NCBI RefSeq assembly: GCF_045310675.1
Contig: NZ_JBJHZZ010000005.1
Span: forward strand, 124,001 to 188,000
Origin: Clostridium_AT stratigraminis
GTDB lineage: Bacteria > Bacillota > Clostridia > Clostridiales > Clostridiaceae
DNA length: 64,000 bases
Reading direction: 5' to 3'
Part shown: positions 35,453 through 44,430 of the stretch, piece after piece
Position numbering within the stretch: position 1 is the first letter of the stretch
How the letters are laid out: each line of letters begins with the position of its first letter
Made by a program: the position numbers and the translations under genes
The notes under the pieces: model-generated
What the model saw: only the letters and a program-made list of their open reading frames with translations
Told to the model about the DNA's origin: nothing
The model's database searches: none

Positions 35453-35550
35453 TCTAACCTCCAAGCATTAATTTAGTTCACTTATAACAATATATGTATA
35501 TCATTATAAACCTAAAACGTTTATAGAAAATGAAAATTAGATAAAAAAAT

Positions 35551-35572
35551 GGACAGCTTTATTTGGCTGTCC
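35551..35572 (-). terminator. Terminator of the small minus-strand gene
   Basis: GGACAGC / GCTGTCC stem with an 8-nt loop. On the minus strand it is followed by ATTTTTTTAT. It lies between the HAD gene and the small gene at 35695. Confidence 0.7.
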
Positions 35573-35602
35573 TTAAAATTTGCTACTATATGCATGTTTA
35601 AT

Positions 35603-35633
35603 GTGTGGCACGAGAAATGTCCCCGTGCCACGT
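35603..35633 (-). repeat. Family-A palindromic repeat
   Basis: GTGGCACG arms around AGAAATGTCCCC, the complement of the GGGGAC core. It lies between the small gene at 35695 and its terminator. Confidence 0.75.
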
Positions 35634-35694
35634 AGGAAGTGGAACTATCGTTGTAAGCAGTAAGAATATTTTGTAATGAAGGTCTCACTTATTA

Positions 35695-35874
35695 CTAGCT
35701 AGTGAAACTATCATAGTAAGCATTTAGGTCGTTAATTTTCTTATCTAAAACAAAATTCATGTTGTAATAGTCAGCAATGTGCTTTAAGAAGGTTTCTTTG
35801 GATACACCTGACTTTTCCATTAAATTATCAATTTCATTTAATATTTGTTCTGAAACTCCAACTGTACCGTTCAT
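35695..35874 (-). CDS. Small protein of unknown function, possibly ribbon-helix-helix-like
   Basis: 59 residues starting with MNGTVGVSEQILNEIDNLME from the ATG at 35874, after AAAGGAG. A longer start at 35928 lacks such a site. The sequence SKETFLKHIADYYNMNFVL suggests two or three short helices, as in CopG-like domains, but the match is weak. No toxin partner is adjacent. A terminator and a family-A repeat follow. Confidence 0.55.
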   Translation of the reverse strand: MNGTVGVSEQILNEIDNLMEKSGVSKETFLKHIADYYNMNFVLDKKINDLNAYYDSFTS

Positions 35875-36050
35875 AACAGACACTCCTTTATAAAATATGT
35901 GATATATTATATGTAAATCAAAATACAAAAGTGATACATAATTAATATCCTATACATATATAATATAACACATATAATATAATTTCAATATTAAAATGAA
36001 ACTTTTAAGCAAATTTAAATAATAAAATAAAAATATATAATATAGAGGCC

Positions 36051-36566
36051 TTATAAAGTAAATTCACTTTTCATTCTTTTATATTCTATGTAAGTTAAAA
36101 AAATCATGATAATATCAAAAATTGTAAGGACAATTAGAAAAGCTGAATGATCAATTGTATAACGATAAATTTGATAAACAATAAATAAAATAAATGAAAC
36201 GATAGTTAGGGGATAGGCCCAAATATTTCTTTTCCATAACAAAACAATAAGAATAAATTTAACCAGACCATGAGAAATTAAATAGAACACTCCAAAATTT
36301 TGCGAACTAATAGAAAAGTTAGAACTCATTTTAATCATTAAATTAGAAATTACATCATTTGGGTCTTCAGATAATTCGTGCTGCGTTAGTAAAACAACTA
36401 ATTTGTTAAGTGATGCCGGGGTAAAAAAATTTAATAAGATCCCTCCTATTATTTCTAAAACTCCATCAATGGCTTTAAGTAAAATTCCAATTTCAAAACT
36501 TTTATGAATTACATCATTGTTCATATGTTTAGCTGTAACTTTTCTGTTTTCATTTTTTACTGACAT
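36051..36566 (-). CDS. DUF2127 membrane protein
   Basis: 171 residues with four predicted transmembrane segments. IHKSFEIGILLKAIDGVLEI and GVFYLISHGLVKFILIVLLW are characteristic of the DUF2127 family. Function unknown. AAGGAG lies upstream of the ATG on the minus strand. It is a single gene with about 180 nt on the downstream side and a 350-nt gap upstream. Confidence 0.75.
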   Translation of the reverse strand: MSVKNENRKVTAKHMNNDVIHKSFEIGILLKAIDGVLEIIGGILLNFFTPASLNKLVVLLTQHELSEDPNDVISNLMIKMSSNFSISSQNFGVFYLISHGLVKFILIVLLWKRNIWAYPLTIVSFILFIVYQIYRYTIDHSAFLIVLTIFDIIMIFLTYIEYKRMKSEFTL

Positions 36567-36872
36567 TTGTTTTCTCCTTGCTTATAAAAATTCATTATGT
36601 TCTCTTTATTAAGAAACACCAATCTATTTATATATTTTAATACTTTTTTATTATGTAATACTAATTTATTATATATTTTAATACAGATTCATTAGATTAA
36701 GGTTAATAAATCATTAAAAATTTATATATTTCTAACAATATTCTAAAACTCAAATGTAGTATGCAAAAACCTCCCATAGGATATTTTGCTGCCTCAATTG
36801 GCTGCACAAGTACTGATATATTAGTTAAATTATAACATATGTAAAAATATATGTATTAAGTTGCACAAATAA
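36567..36872. other. 306-base stretch without a gene
   Basis: Very AT-rich DNA upstream of the DUF2127 gene. Only a weak CAGATT-type -35/-10 arrangement and short AT repeats are visible. I see no reading frame with a ribosome site and no structured RNA. Confidence 0.5.
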
Positions 36873-36906
36873 AAAACTGGCAGAGGGAGTCGTCCCTCTG
36901 TCAGTT
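36873..36906 (-). terminator. Terminator of the propeller gene
   Basis: AAACTGGCAGAGGGA / TCCCTCTGTCAGTTT stem with a GTCG loop. It is followed by T6 on the minus strand, 14 nt after the stop. Confidence 0.85.
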
Positions 36907-36919
36907 TCAGTCTTTGAAG

Positions 36920-37927
36920 CTAGTCTCTCCATATATGCCACATAGCATTGTCACTACCTCTTGCAAACACATCAGTTCTATTAGGTCCCCAAGATATTGC
37001 AGCTGGGTCTGAGGTTATATTTCCTCCAAGACTACTCCAGCTACTCCAGCGAGAACCATCCCAAGACCTGGTGATTACTTGGTTGTTTCGATCCCTAGCA
37101 AATACTTCAAGTCTATTTGGGCCTCTAGAAGAAACTGCAGGACCTGAAGTTAAGAACCCACCAAGATCTTGCCATCTACTCCAGCTGGTTCCATTCCACC
37201 ATATGTGAATGAGCTGATTGTTTTGACCGCGAGCAAATACATCAATTCTATTGTTTTCTGAGGAAACAGCAGCAGGGGCAGAGGATAATCTCCCAGCTAT
37301 ACGTATCCAATTACTCCATCGTAAGCCATTCCAATATCTATGCCATAGGGCATTGTCCACACCTCTTACAAAAGTATCCAGCCTGTTAGGAGCCCATGAA
37401 GAAACAGCAGGAGAAGAGGTTAAGTTTCCTCCAAGAAATTCCCATCTGCTCCAACGAGAGCCGTTCCAGAAAATATGCCACATAGCATTGTCCCTGCCTC
37501 TGCCAAATACATCAATTCTATTGTTTCCCCAGGAAACAGCAGCAGGGGCAGAAGTTAATATTCCGCCAAGATTTACAAAGCCATTCCAGTGCGAACCATC
37601 CCACCATTTGTGATATAAAGCACTATCAGTTCCCGTGGAAAAAGTATCAAGTCTGTTAGGTGCCCATGAAGAAGCACCTGGCGCAAAAGCTAAAACACCA
37701 CCAAGGCTCTGCCAGCTGCTCCATCTGCTGCTTAAGGTAGTTGAATCATTCATGCTGCCAGTATCTGAATCACCATTTACAACTTCTTCTACATCTTCGT
37801 TATAAGATGGATCAAAATCTTCAGGATCATCATATGCATCAAAGTACTCAGAATTTCTAAGCTCCCCATCTAAAAAAGAGCAAGTAGCTTCAGGTGAGTA
37901 ATAAGGGCAATAAAAATTATTATACAT
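36920..37927 (-). CDS. PLL/DUF346-type beta-propeller lectin-like protein
   Basis: 335 residues. After an acidic N-terminal 65 residues with no signal peptide (starts MYNNFYCPYYSPEATC), six 45-residue repeats occupy about 66-335. The pattern is W-x-x-LGG-x-x-x-x-PA-x-SW-x-x-NR-x-DVF-x-RG-x-DN-x-x-WH-x-x-W-G-x-W. This resembles DUF346 and the PLL fucose lectin propeller. Odd-numbered repeats share APNRLDTF/GPNRLEVF, and even ones NNRIDVF, so the array probably grew by duplication of a two-repeat unit. Each repeat end pairs Trp and Asn/Asp typical of sugar-binding sites. GGAGG lies upstream of the ATG, and the intact frame ends in a terminator. Target sugar unknown. Confidence 0.8.
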   Translation of the reverse strand: MYNNFYCPYYSPEATCSFLDGELRNSEYFDAYDDPEDFDPSYNEDVEEVVNGDSDTGSMNDSTTLSSRWSSWQSLGGVLAFAPGASSWAPNRLDTFSTGTDSALYHKWWDGSHWNGFVNLGGILTSAPAAVSWGNNRIDVFGRGRDNAMWHIFWNGSRWSRWEFLGGNLTSSPAVSSWAPNRLDTFVRGVDNALWHRYWNGLRWSNWIRIAGRLSSAPAAVSSENNRIDVFARGQNNQLIHIWWNGTSWSRWQDLGGFLTSGPAVSSRGPNRLEVFARDRNNQVITRSWDGSRWSSWSSLGGNITSDPAAISWGPNRTDVFARGSDNAMWHIWRD

Positions 37928-38128
37928 TTAAACCTCCTGTGGTTTTTGCTATAGATAAAAATCCTTATCACATTCATTTTATGGTTAGCTGTAAAACATG
38001 TTACAGAAATAGTATCACTTTCCGTTTAATTCCATAAAATATTATGGATAGTAATAATATGACAAAGGAAATTACTTGTAATTATCTGGTTACTTTCTAT
38101 ATAAAAGCAATAATTTATGAGGTGAGAT

Positions 38129-38725
38129 ATGGAAAATTTAAGCATTTCAAACAAAGGGAATGAAGCTTTACGGAATGAAAATGTTATTAGGGTTAGAGAT
38201 AGTAGAATTACAAGAATTTATACAAATGAAGGGGTAGGATATGTAACAATATCTTATGCAGCTGTAGGTCCAAATAACATGCTTCATAATTATCGTGTTA
38301 CATTGGTAATAGGGCCTAATACAATAATACTAAGTCCATATGGAGACAATTTTTCATTTAATAATTTGAGAGTAGGGATGATAGTAGATGCTGATTTTTC
38401 AACTAAAATGACAAAAAGCATTCCACCACAGTCAGAGGCTTTTAAGATAGTTGTCAGTTATAAAAATTGGCCTTTTAATTCTAAAACTGATAGAGTATTG
38501 GAGGTTGATGTCAACAATAGATATCTTTATACCGGTTTTGCTGACGATATATATAGTCAAATGCGATTTCTCATAACTAATTCAACACTAATTTTGGATA
38601 GAAGGGGAAATAGAATAAGTTTACGAGATATCAGGGCAGGTCAGATGGTAAGAATAGATTTTGCAACCTTTATGACACTTAGCTTTCCGCCACAAACTAC
38701 AGCGTTTTTCATCCAGGTCCTATAA
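38129..38725 (+). CDS. Hypothetical protein with a duplicated beta domain
   Basis: 198 residues. Two related halves can be seen, residues about 20-110 and 115-198. Each has GPNTIILSPYGDNFS / NSTLILDRRGNRISL, then LRVGMIVDADFSTKMTKSIP / IRAGQMVRIDFATFMTLSFP. Both halves end in PPQ-x-x-AF-x-I-x-V. So it arose by an internal duplication of a roughly 85-residue beta-rich unit. There is no signal peptide, and I recognise no named family. GAGGTGAG precedes the ATG, and a strong terminator follows 15 nt after the stop. Confidence 0.65.
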   Translation: MENLSISNKGNEALRNENVIRVRDSRITRIYTNEGVGYVTISYAAVGPNNMLHNYRVTLVIGPNTIILSPYGDNFSFNNLRVGMIVDADFSTKMTKSIPPQSEAFKIVVSYKNWPFNSKTDRVLEVDVNNRYLYTGFADDIYSQMRFLITNSTLILDRRGNRISLRDIRAGQMVRIDFATFMTLSFPPQTTAFFIQVL

Positions 38726-38740
38726 ATTAATCAATAAAAA

Positions 38741-38772
38741 AAATGTCGATAGATACATTCTATCGGCATTTT
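38741..38772 (+). terminator. Hairpin terminator
   Basis: AAATGTCGATA / TATCGGCATTT stem with one mismatch, T-rich after it, 15 nt downstream of the duplicated-domain protein gene. Confidence 0.8.
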
Positions 38773-38901
38773 TTAGGTAACGAAAGTGTATACGTATTAT
38801 ACTTCTTCTATATTTTTATATGATATTATATAATTAAGATGTTACTGTTCGTTTAACTTATGATGCTGCAGCTTGTGGCATTAGCTGAAATACTACAAAA
38901 A

Positions 38902-38930
38902 TGAGGCATGGGGACTTTCACTTACCACAT
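38902..38930 (+). repeat. Family-A repeat (degenerate copy)
   Basis: TGAGGCATGGGGACTTTCAC followed by TTACCACAT. It lies 12 nt upstream of the NhaC gene start. Confidence 0.6.
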
Positions 38931-38942
38931 AGGGGGATTTAT

Positions 38943-40334
38943 ATGAAAGAAAATAAAGTTTCTGATAGAAATATATATATAATTTTGATTCTTACACTTA
39001 TTTCAATAATTAGCTGTATTATATTTAAAATATTCTTATTTTATGGCTTTCTTGCTAGTATTGCTGTTACTTCACTTATACTTATAAAAAGTGGATTTTC
39101 AATAATTGAAATATTAAAAATGATTAAAAAAGGCAATGCTGAATGTGCATCACTATTTATTTTAGTTGCATTAATTGGGGCCATGATCTCTATATGGATG
39201 ACCTCAGGGGTTGTGCCAACAATGTTGTTCTATGGACTAAAATATATGCAGGGTACTAATTTCTTATTTGCAGCTTTTATTCTAACCTCCATAGTTGCAA
39301 TTTTTATGGGAACGGCAATAGGAACTGTAAGCAGTGTGGGCATTGCTCTGCTAGGACTTTCCAGGGTATTTGGAATACCTGACTATATTCTTATGGGAGC
39401 TATAGTGTCAGGTGCATTTGTAGCAGACAAGATATCACCAATATCAAGTCTTTTTAACCTTACACTTGAAACTGTGCAAGTAGGCAGTAAAAAAACACTG
39501 CTCTCCATGCTCAAGACCTTTCTCCCAACTTATTTTTTAACGGCTCTTATATATTATTTTTTAGGGAAAAAGTATACTGCAGTACTTGTAAATTCAAATA
39601 TAGATAATTTTACCACAGCAATAAGCAGAAGCTTTGTAATATCTCCCTTTGTATTATTGCTGCCATTAGGTATTATAATAATGTCCTTTCTAGGAGTGAG
39701 AATGGTAAAGGCAGTGGCTTTTACATTAGCAATTGGAATAGCTGTCTCTATAGGTCTTCAGAAGGGAAACTTTTATGCAGTTATGACCGCAGTATTTAGT
39801 GGATATAAGGCTGCAACTGATTCTGCTGTATTAAACACTGTTTTAGTCAGCGGCGGCGTACGTTCTATGTTAGACATACTCCTTATAATGGCTGGTGCAA
39901 TAGGTCTAAGCAGCATATTTCAAGAATCTGGTCTAATACTTCCTTTAATTAATAGGCTTACAGGAAGTATTAAAACGAAGGAAGGGCTTATTATTAAAAC
40001 AGGGCTTATAAGCAGCATTATGACCTTAATAAGTGATGAAACTATAGGCATTATTCTTCCTGGAAAGCTTTTAAGCTATAAATATAGTGAATTAGGAATT
40101 GAGAATACAACCTTAGCTAGAACAATTGCAGATACAGGAACAATTATATCCCCCCTTATTCCCTGGAATGTAAATTCAATATTTATAGTTATTACAACAG
40201 GTATTCCAACTTTAGCCTATGGACCTTATTCCCTACTATGCTATTTGTCACCTTTAATAACTGTAATTTTTGCCTATATGAGTAGACTCTTCATTAGAAA
40301 ACAGGTAGAAGAGCTGGAAAGTTCAAGAATATAA
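38943..40334 (+). CDS. NhaC-family Na+/H+ antiporter-type transporter
   Basis: 463 residues from the ATG at 38943, after AGGGGG. An in-frame start at 38901 would run through the repeat and is rejected. About eleven or twelve membrane helices. Motifs such as IVSGAFVADKISPISSLFNL, SDETIGIILPGKLL and ADTGTIISPLIPWNVN are typical of NhaC (PF03553), which exchanges sodium, or in some cases amino-acid or malate/lactate pairs, for protons. A specific substrate cannot be told. Single gene, with a bidirectional terminator downstream. Confidence 0.85.
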   Translation: MKENKVSDRNIYIILILTLISIISCIIFKIFLFYGFLASIAVTSLILIKSGFSIIEILKMIKKGNAECASLFILVALIGAMISIWMTSGVVPTMLFYGLKYMQGTNFLFAAFILTSIVAIFMGTAIGTVSSVGIALLGLSRVFGIPDYILMGAIVSGAFVADKISPISSLFNLTLETVQVGSKKTLLSMLKTFLPTYFLTALIYYFLGKKYTAVLVNSNIDNFTTAISRSFVISPFVLLLPLGIIIMSFLGVRMVKAVAFTLAIGIAVSIGLQKGNFYAVMTAVFSGYKAATDSAVLNTVLVSGGVRSMLDILLIMAGAIGLSSIFQESGLILPLINRLTGSIKTKEGLIIKTGLISSIMTLISDETIGIILPGKLLSYKYSELGIENTTLARTIADTGTIISPLIPWNVNSIFIVITTGIPTLAYGPYSLLCYLSPLITVIFAYMSRLFIRKQVEELESSRI

Positions 40335-40419
40335 TGGACATGTTTTTAAGATTATTGAATTTTTAATAGTGATGTGCTTATTAATTGAATGGTTATTCTT
40401 TAAGGAATTATAAAAAAAT

Positions 40420-40461
40420 AGGTGCTGGCGTGAAATATAGTTTATTTTTACACCAGCACCT
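40420..40461. terminator. Bidirectional terminator
   Basis: AGGTGCTGGCGTGAAA and the facing TTTTTACACCAGCACCT form a long stem. It lies between the NhaC gene and the convergent VOC gene. Confidence 0.8.
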
Positions 40462-40478
40462 AAATTACAAAAGTTTCT

Positions 40479-40856
40479 CTATTTTTTAGCTTCACCAGCT
40501 TGAGGCTTTAGCTCAATTAAATAAAGTAAATTGCCGTCAGGATCATTAAAATAAGCAAATCTAGTTGTTTCGGAATCCATGAAACGCTGAAATTTAATAC
40601 CTTTGGATTTTAGAAGCTCAACTTCAGAATTTAACTTTTCTACTTCAAACCCAATAGAGATACTCTCTGAAAGCTCATGATGCAGGTTATCTGCTCCCTT
40701 AGGATGTATTATCCAAATTGTTAGTCCTGGTGCCTCAATCTGAGCCAAATGTCCTTCTATCTGAAATTGCAAATTTAATCCTAAGGTCTCTACATAAAAT
40801 TTTACTGCCTTTTTAAAATCTGCTGCTTCTATTGTTGTATTTGCACTTTTAAACAT
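40479..40856 (-). CDS. VOC/glyoxalase-family protein
   Basis: 125 residues. Two beta-alpha-beta-beta-beta modules are visible: ANTTIEAADFKKAVKFYVET then LGLNLQFQ, and SIGFEVEKLNSEVELLKSKG then the final FAYFNDPDGNLLYLIEL. The last motif includes the metal-ligand glutamate typical of the vicinal-oxygen-chelate fold. Substrate unknown. GGAGGCACAAT precedes the ATG. It is probably the third gene of the DeoR-DUF7916-VOC operon, starting 38 nt after the DUF7916 stop. Confidence 0.8.
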   Translation of the reverse strand: MFKSANTTIEAADFKKAVKFYVETLGLNLQFQIEGHLAQIEAPGLTIWIIHPKGADNLHHELSESISIGFEVEKLNSEVELLKSKGIKFQRFMDSETTRFAYFNDPDGNLLYLIELKPQAGEAKK

Positions 40857-40894
40857 TATTGTGCCTCCTTTTCATAGAAATGATATTAAAGAAC

Positions 40895-41812
40895 TTATCT
40901 ATTAATTGATCTTGCCATCCTGTTAAAAGTATGTCTTTTTCCTCTTATTGCTATACTATAATTCATAATATTTTCCGGTGGAGCAGCTTTACTGCCGGCA
41001 TCACCTATATGATGCATATCTGTGCCAGTCATTTTGCACATAAGGGCAATTTGCTTTAAGGTTTCAGAGTCGGCATCTTCCTGTGAGGTTCCTATTGCAG
41101 TCAAGGTAAGAGCACCAAGGCTATGAGCATAAGTTACCAGTTCCCTAACATATTCCATGGTAATGCCAGGCACAGTACCAGGTGCAGGCAGTAAAATTAT
41201 ATTTGCACCAGCATTAACAAATTCCATTATATCTTCTTTTGTAATAATATTTTCCCCGGCCTCCTTTAGGGAACCAGCCGCATGCATTTTTCCCGCAGCT
41301 AAAATTATCTTATCTCCTAAAGCTGCACTAATGCTTTTTAATGAACTAACAATTGCCTTGTTAGATACCCCAGTACCTGGGTTTCCAGTTAGAAGAAGCA
41401 TATCAGCACCTAATTTATTAGCCGTTACTGCAGCATCAACAGTTGCAAGTCTCCCTTTAGATATTTTGGAAATCTCCCCAATTGTCTCTTGCTCATTATC
41501 TACAGGTTCTAAATTAATGCCAATTAATCTTCCGGTTAGCCTTTTTATTTCTTTAATTATCTCCTCTTTATCAACAATTGGAATTCCATGAAAAACAGGA
41601 TCATAAACGTCAAACACATTTAATAATAAAATATCTGCACCAAAGGCAGCAGAATATTCTGCCGAGCTAATAGGGGAAAAGACATGATCAAATACTCCAA
41701 TTATTTCTGAAACTAACACTCTGCCTTCACTTGCCTCAATTGCTTGTAAAATATCTGTTTTGCTCATCTTAATAAAATCAGAAGCACTGCAATCTAATAA
41801 ACGTTTTGTCAT
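40895..41812 (-). CDS. DUF7916-type TIM-barrel protein
   Basis: 305 residues from the ATG at 41812, after GGAGG. Six extra residues upstream in frame lie at the ribosome site. KRLLDCSASDFIKMSKTDIL, LLLNVFDVYDPVFHG, GRLIGINLEPV, AVTANKLGADMLLLTGNPGT and ANIILLPAPGTVPGITMEYV show a beta/alpha-barrel with several conserved acidic and glycine turns. It belongs to a family often mislabelled as haloacid dehalogenase-like and now DUF7916. Enzymatic activity is unknown. It lies 34 nt after the DeoR gene, so it is probably under that regulator. Confidence 0.75.
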   Translation of the reverse strand: MTKRLLDCSASDFIKMSKTDILQAIEASEGRVLVSEIIGVFDHVFSPISSAEYSAAFGADILLLNVFDVYDPVFHGIPIVDKEEIIKEIKRLTGRLIGINLEPVDNEQETIGEISKISKGRLATVDAAVTANKLGADMLLLTGNPGTGVSNKAIVSSLKSISAALGDKIILAAGKMHAAGSLKEAGENIITKEDIMEFVNAGANIILLPAPGTVPGITMEYVRELVTYAHSLGALTLTAIGTSQEDADSETLKQIALMCKMTGTDMHHIGDAGSKAAPPENIMNYSIAIRGKRHTFNRMARSINR

Positions 41813-41846
41813 AATTAAACCTCCATCCATAATTTGATATTTAGAA

Positions 41847-42608
41847 TTATATTAGTTTAACATCTAGTCTCTTTATATGTTCTTTTATTTCCTCGGTAAT
41901 TTCCGAGTCAGTAATTACTGCATCAAAATCTTCTAAGGAAGCAAAGTTATAGGTACAATCTAAATTAAATTTTTCTTTTTCTACAAGTAAAAATACTTCT
42001 TTACTATTTTTAACTATAAGTTCTTTAATATTACCATCCTCTGAGGTGGCGGTTCCTACACTGCTTGAATTTAAATTCACACCTGAGCTTCCTAAAAAAC
42101 CTTTATTGAAGTAATATTTTGATACTCCTTTAATTACCTCTGAACCAATAACTCCACCGGATTTATTATCGTACATCCCGCCAATACAAATTAACTTTAC
42201 TGTTTCATTATCATAAAAAAGTGGGGTTATTATAACCATGTTAGTTATTAAAGTCAGCTTTTTAGTACTGCCAGCTATTAACTGAGCTAATAGATCGTTT
42301 ATACTAGAGGCTTCTATAAAAATAACGTCCCCATCTTCAATTAAATCAAAGGCTTTCCTGGAAATTATCTCTTTGCTGTTTAAGCTTACATTCATTCTAG
42401 CAGTTATAGGGCTGCTTTTAGAAAACTCTCTATTAAGAATAGCCCCGCCATAGGTCCTTTTTAAAGCTCCTTCTTTTTCTAATTTTTGAAGATCCTTTCT
42501 TATCATCCCTTCAGTAACCTTAAAGATTTCACTTAAATCTTTTACATTTACTCTGCCATTTTTATTAAGTATATTTAAAATCTGTTCATGTCTTTCTTCT
42601 ATAAACAT
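41847..42608 (-). CDS. DeoR-family transcriptional regulator
   Basis: 253 residues from the ATG at 42608, after GAAGAGG. In-frame ATGs up to seven codons further out are less well placed. The N-terminal HTH is ERHEQILNILNKNGRVNVKD then LSEIFKVTEGMIRKDLQKLE, and the sensor domain from about residue 75 has the DeoRC fold (LIEDGDVIFIEASSINDLLA, LTLITNMVIITPLF). DeoR regulators sense phosphorylated sugars. As the first gene of the operon with DUF7916 and a VOC protein, it probably controls them. Its own promoter region (42609-42894) is AT-rich with no clear operator. Confidence 0.88.
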   Translation of the reverse strand: MFIEERHEQILNILNKNGRVNVKDLSEIFKVTEGMIRKDLQKLEKEGALKRTYGGAILNREFSKSSPITARMNVSLNSKEIISRKAFDLIEDGDVIFIEASSINDLLAQLIAGSTKKLTLITNMVIITPLFYDNETVKLICIGGMYDNKSGGVIGSEVIKGVSKYYFNKGFLGSSGVNLNSSSVGTATSEDGNIKELIVKNSKEVFLLVEKEKFNLDCTYNFASLEDFDAVITDSEITEEIKEHIKRLDVKLI

Positions 42609-42818
42609 TTGATACCTCTTCATTATCATTTAGTATTATTTCTTCTTATTATTATAACATTATTATCAAATTAATAAAATACCTTGAAAAATAATTATAA
42701 ATGATATACAATGATATTAAATATTAATAAATGATAATAAATATTCATAACTTTATAAATTTTAAGAGATATATAATTTAGCGTAATAGGATTAGACCTA
42801 GCGTTATTTATTATATTC

Positions 42819-42861
42819 TAGGCACCTTCAAAAGAGCGTATAGCTGTTTTGAAGGTGCCTA
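42819..42861. terminator. Strong inverted repeat upstream of the Cof-type HAD gene
   Basis: TAGGCACCTTCAAAA / TTTTGAAGGTGCCTA, a perfect 15-bp stem with a 13-nt loop and only short T runs. It lies 33 nt before the HAD gene start, so it could be an attenuator or the end of an upstream transcript. Confidence 0.5.
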
Positions 42862-42894
42862 ATTAATGCAGAAGTGGAAAGACGGGGGATTTAA

Positions 42895-43698
42895 ATGTAT
42901 AAACTTTTAGCAGTTGATATGGATGGTACATTATTAAATAGTGATAAAATTATTTCAAATACCAATAAAGAAGCAATTAAAAATGCAATAAAAAAGGGTA
43001 CAAAGGTTGTTATAACCTCTGGAAGAGGACTAAAGGGTTTAGAAAAATATCTAAAGGAAGTAAATTTAACAGGAGAAAATCAGTACTTAATTGGAAATAA
43101 TGGCGGCACAATATACAGAACAAGTGATTTTAAATGTATTGCCTATAAAGGATTAAGAGGCAAGGACTTTAAAAAAATTCATTCAATGAGCAGGAAATAT
43201 GGGTTCAATATGATCGGCTATACTCATGAGGGTGTTATAACGGCGGAAGAAAATGAACTTTCTAGATTTGAAGCAAAATTCTTAGAAACAGCTGTTAAAA
43301 CAATTAATATTGAAACAGGTATAAATGATGAAGATGAAGTAGCCAAGATAATCCTATCGCAGAAAAGAAAGCTGTTCTTCACAAAGAAGCATGAGCTTCC
43401 TGAAAAATTTTTAAGTGATTATAATGTGGTAAAAACCTCGCCCAGAATTTTTGAGGTAATGGATAAAGACTGTAATAAGGGCTATGGTGTTAAAGCTTTA
43501 GCAGACAAGCTTGGGATTAAAAAGGAAGAAGTAATATGCATAGGAGATCAGGCTAACGACATTGAAATGATAACCTATGCTGGACTTGGTGTCGCCATGG
43601 GAAATGCTATTGAGGAAGTCAAGGCTGCAGCTCAATATATAACTTCAGACAATGATAATGATGGGGTGGCAAAAGCCATAGAAAAATTTATACTGTAG
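42895..43698 (+). CDS. Cof-type HAD-IIB sugar-phosphate phosphatase
   Basis: 267 residues. Motif I is KLLAVDMDGTLLNSDKIIS, motif II is VVITSGRGLKGLEKYLK, and motif III/IV is CIGDQANDIEMITYAGLGVA followed by MGNA. The C2-type cap lies in the middle. These enzymes usually hydrolyse sugar phosphates or other phosphometabolites. Substrate unknown. GGGGG lies 8 nt upstream of the ATG. Single gene, separated by 97 nt from the acetyltransferase that follows. Confidence 0.88.
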   Translation: MYKLLAVDMDGTLLNSDKIISNTNKEAIKNAIKKGTKVVITSGRGLKGLEKYLKEVNLTGENQYLIGNNGGTIYRTSDFKCIAYKGLRGKDFKKIHSMSRKYGFNMIGYTHEGVITAEENELSRFEAKFLETAVKTINIETGINDEDEVAKIILSQKRKLFFTKKHELPEKFLSDYNVVKTSPRIFEVMDKDCNKGYGVKALADKLGIKKEEVICIGDQANDIEMITYAGLGVAMGNAIEEVKAAAQYITSDNDNDGVAKAIEKFIL

Positions 43699-43804
43699 AA
43701 ATTTATTCATAATCTTGGTAAAGGCAAAGAGTTAGTTTATAATATATATAATTATTAGTTAATCAGTACGTAGCAATGAATTTGTATATAGGAGGTTGAA
43801 AAAT

Positions 43805-44347
43805 ATGGATCTTACAGGTAACAGAATTTACATTCGTTTTTTAGAAGATTCAGATGCAGAAGCTTTACTGGATCTACATATAAGAAATAGTGAACTGTTT
43901 CAGAGATATTCCCCGACTTTTGCTGAGGACTACTACACACTTGATTCAAAACGCGAATATATTATTAAATCAATAAAGCAAAGGGAAGAAGACAAGAGCT
44001 ATAACTTTGGTATATATTTAAAGGATAATGGGAAATTGATTGGTGATGTAGATCTGTTTAATATAGCTCGAGGTGCTTTACAAAGGTGTCTAATTGGTTA
44101 TTCATTGGACAAACAATATAATGGGAAAGGGTATACAACGGAAGCAGTTACCTTAGCAGTTGAATTTGCATTTAATGTATTAAAACTGCACCGCATTGAT
44201 GCGGGCACTATGTTAAACAATATAGGTTCAATGCGAGTATTAGAAAAGGCAGGTTTTCATAGAGAAGGTATAGAGCAAAAAGGTGTAAAGATTAATGGTC
44301 AATGGGAAGACCATCAGGTATTTGCTATAATTTCAGATAAAAACTAA
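43805..44347 (+). CDS. GNAT-family N-acetyltransferase (RimJ/RimL type)
   Basis: 180 residues from the ATG at 43805. A TTG at 43796 directly abuts the GGAGG at 43791-43795 and is an impossible spacing, so the ATG was chosen. NRIYIRFLEDSDAEALLDLH, GDVDLFNIARGALQRCLIGY, DKQYNGKGYTTEAVTLAVEF (the acetyl-CoA pyrophosphate loop) and MLNNIGSMRVLEKAGFHREG are clear GNAT motifs. Substrate could be a ribosomal protein terminus or a small amine. Confidence 0.88.
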   Translation: MDLTGNRIYIRFLEDSDAEALLDLHIRNSELFQRYSPTFAEDYYTLDSKREYIIKSIKQREEDKSYNFGIYLKDNGKLIGDVDLFNIARGALQRCLIGYSLDKQYNGKGYTTEAVTLAVEFAFNVLKLHRIDAGTMLNNIGSMRVLEKAGFHREGIEQKGVKINGQWEDHQVFAIISDKN

Positions 44348-44386
44348 ACTTTTTTAGTAAGAATGTCCCTTAACAGTAGCAAAATA

Positions 44387-44414
44387 AAAAACACGCATTA
44401 AAGCGTGTTTTTTT
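44387..44414. terminator. Bidirectional terminator
   Basis: AAAACACGC / GCGTGTTTT stem with an ATTAAA loop, flanked by A and T runs, between the GNAT gene and the convergent small gene at 44431. Confidence 0.85.
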
Positions 44415-44430
44415 GTTAGCAGCAGATTAT

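Noticed and set aside
36948..37613. Plus-strand frames opposite the propeller gene
   Set aside because: They mirror the repeat periodicity of the minus-strand protein.
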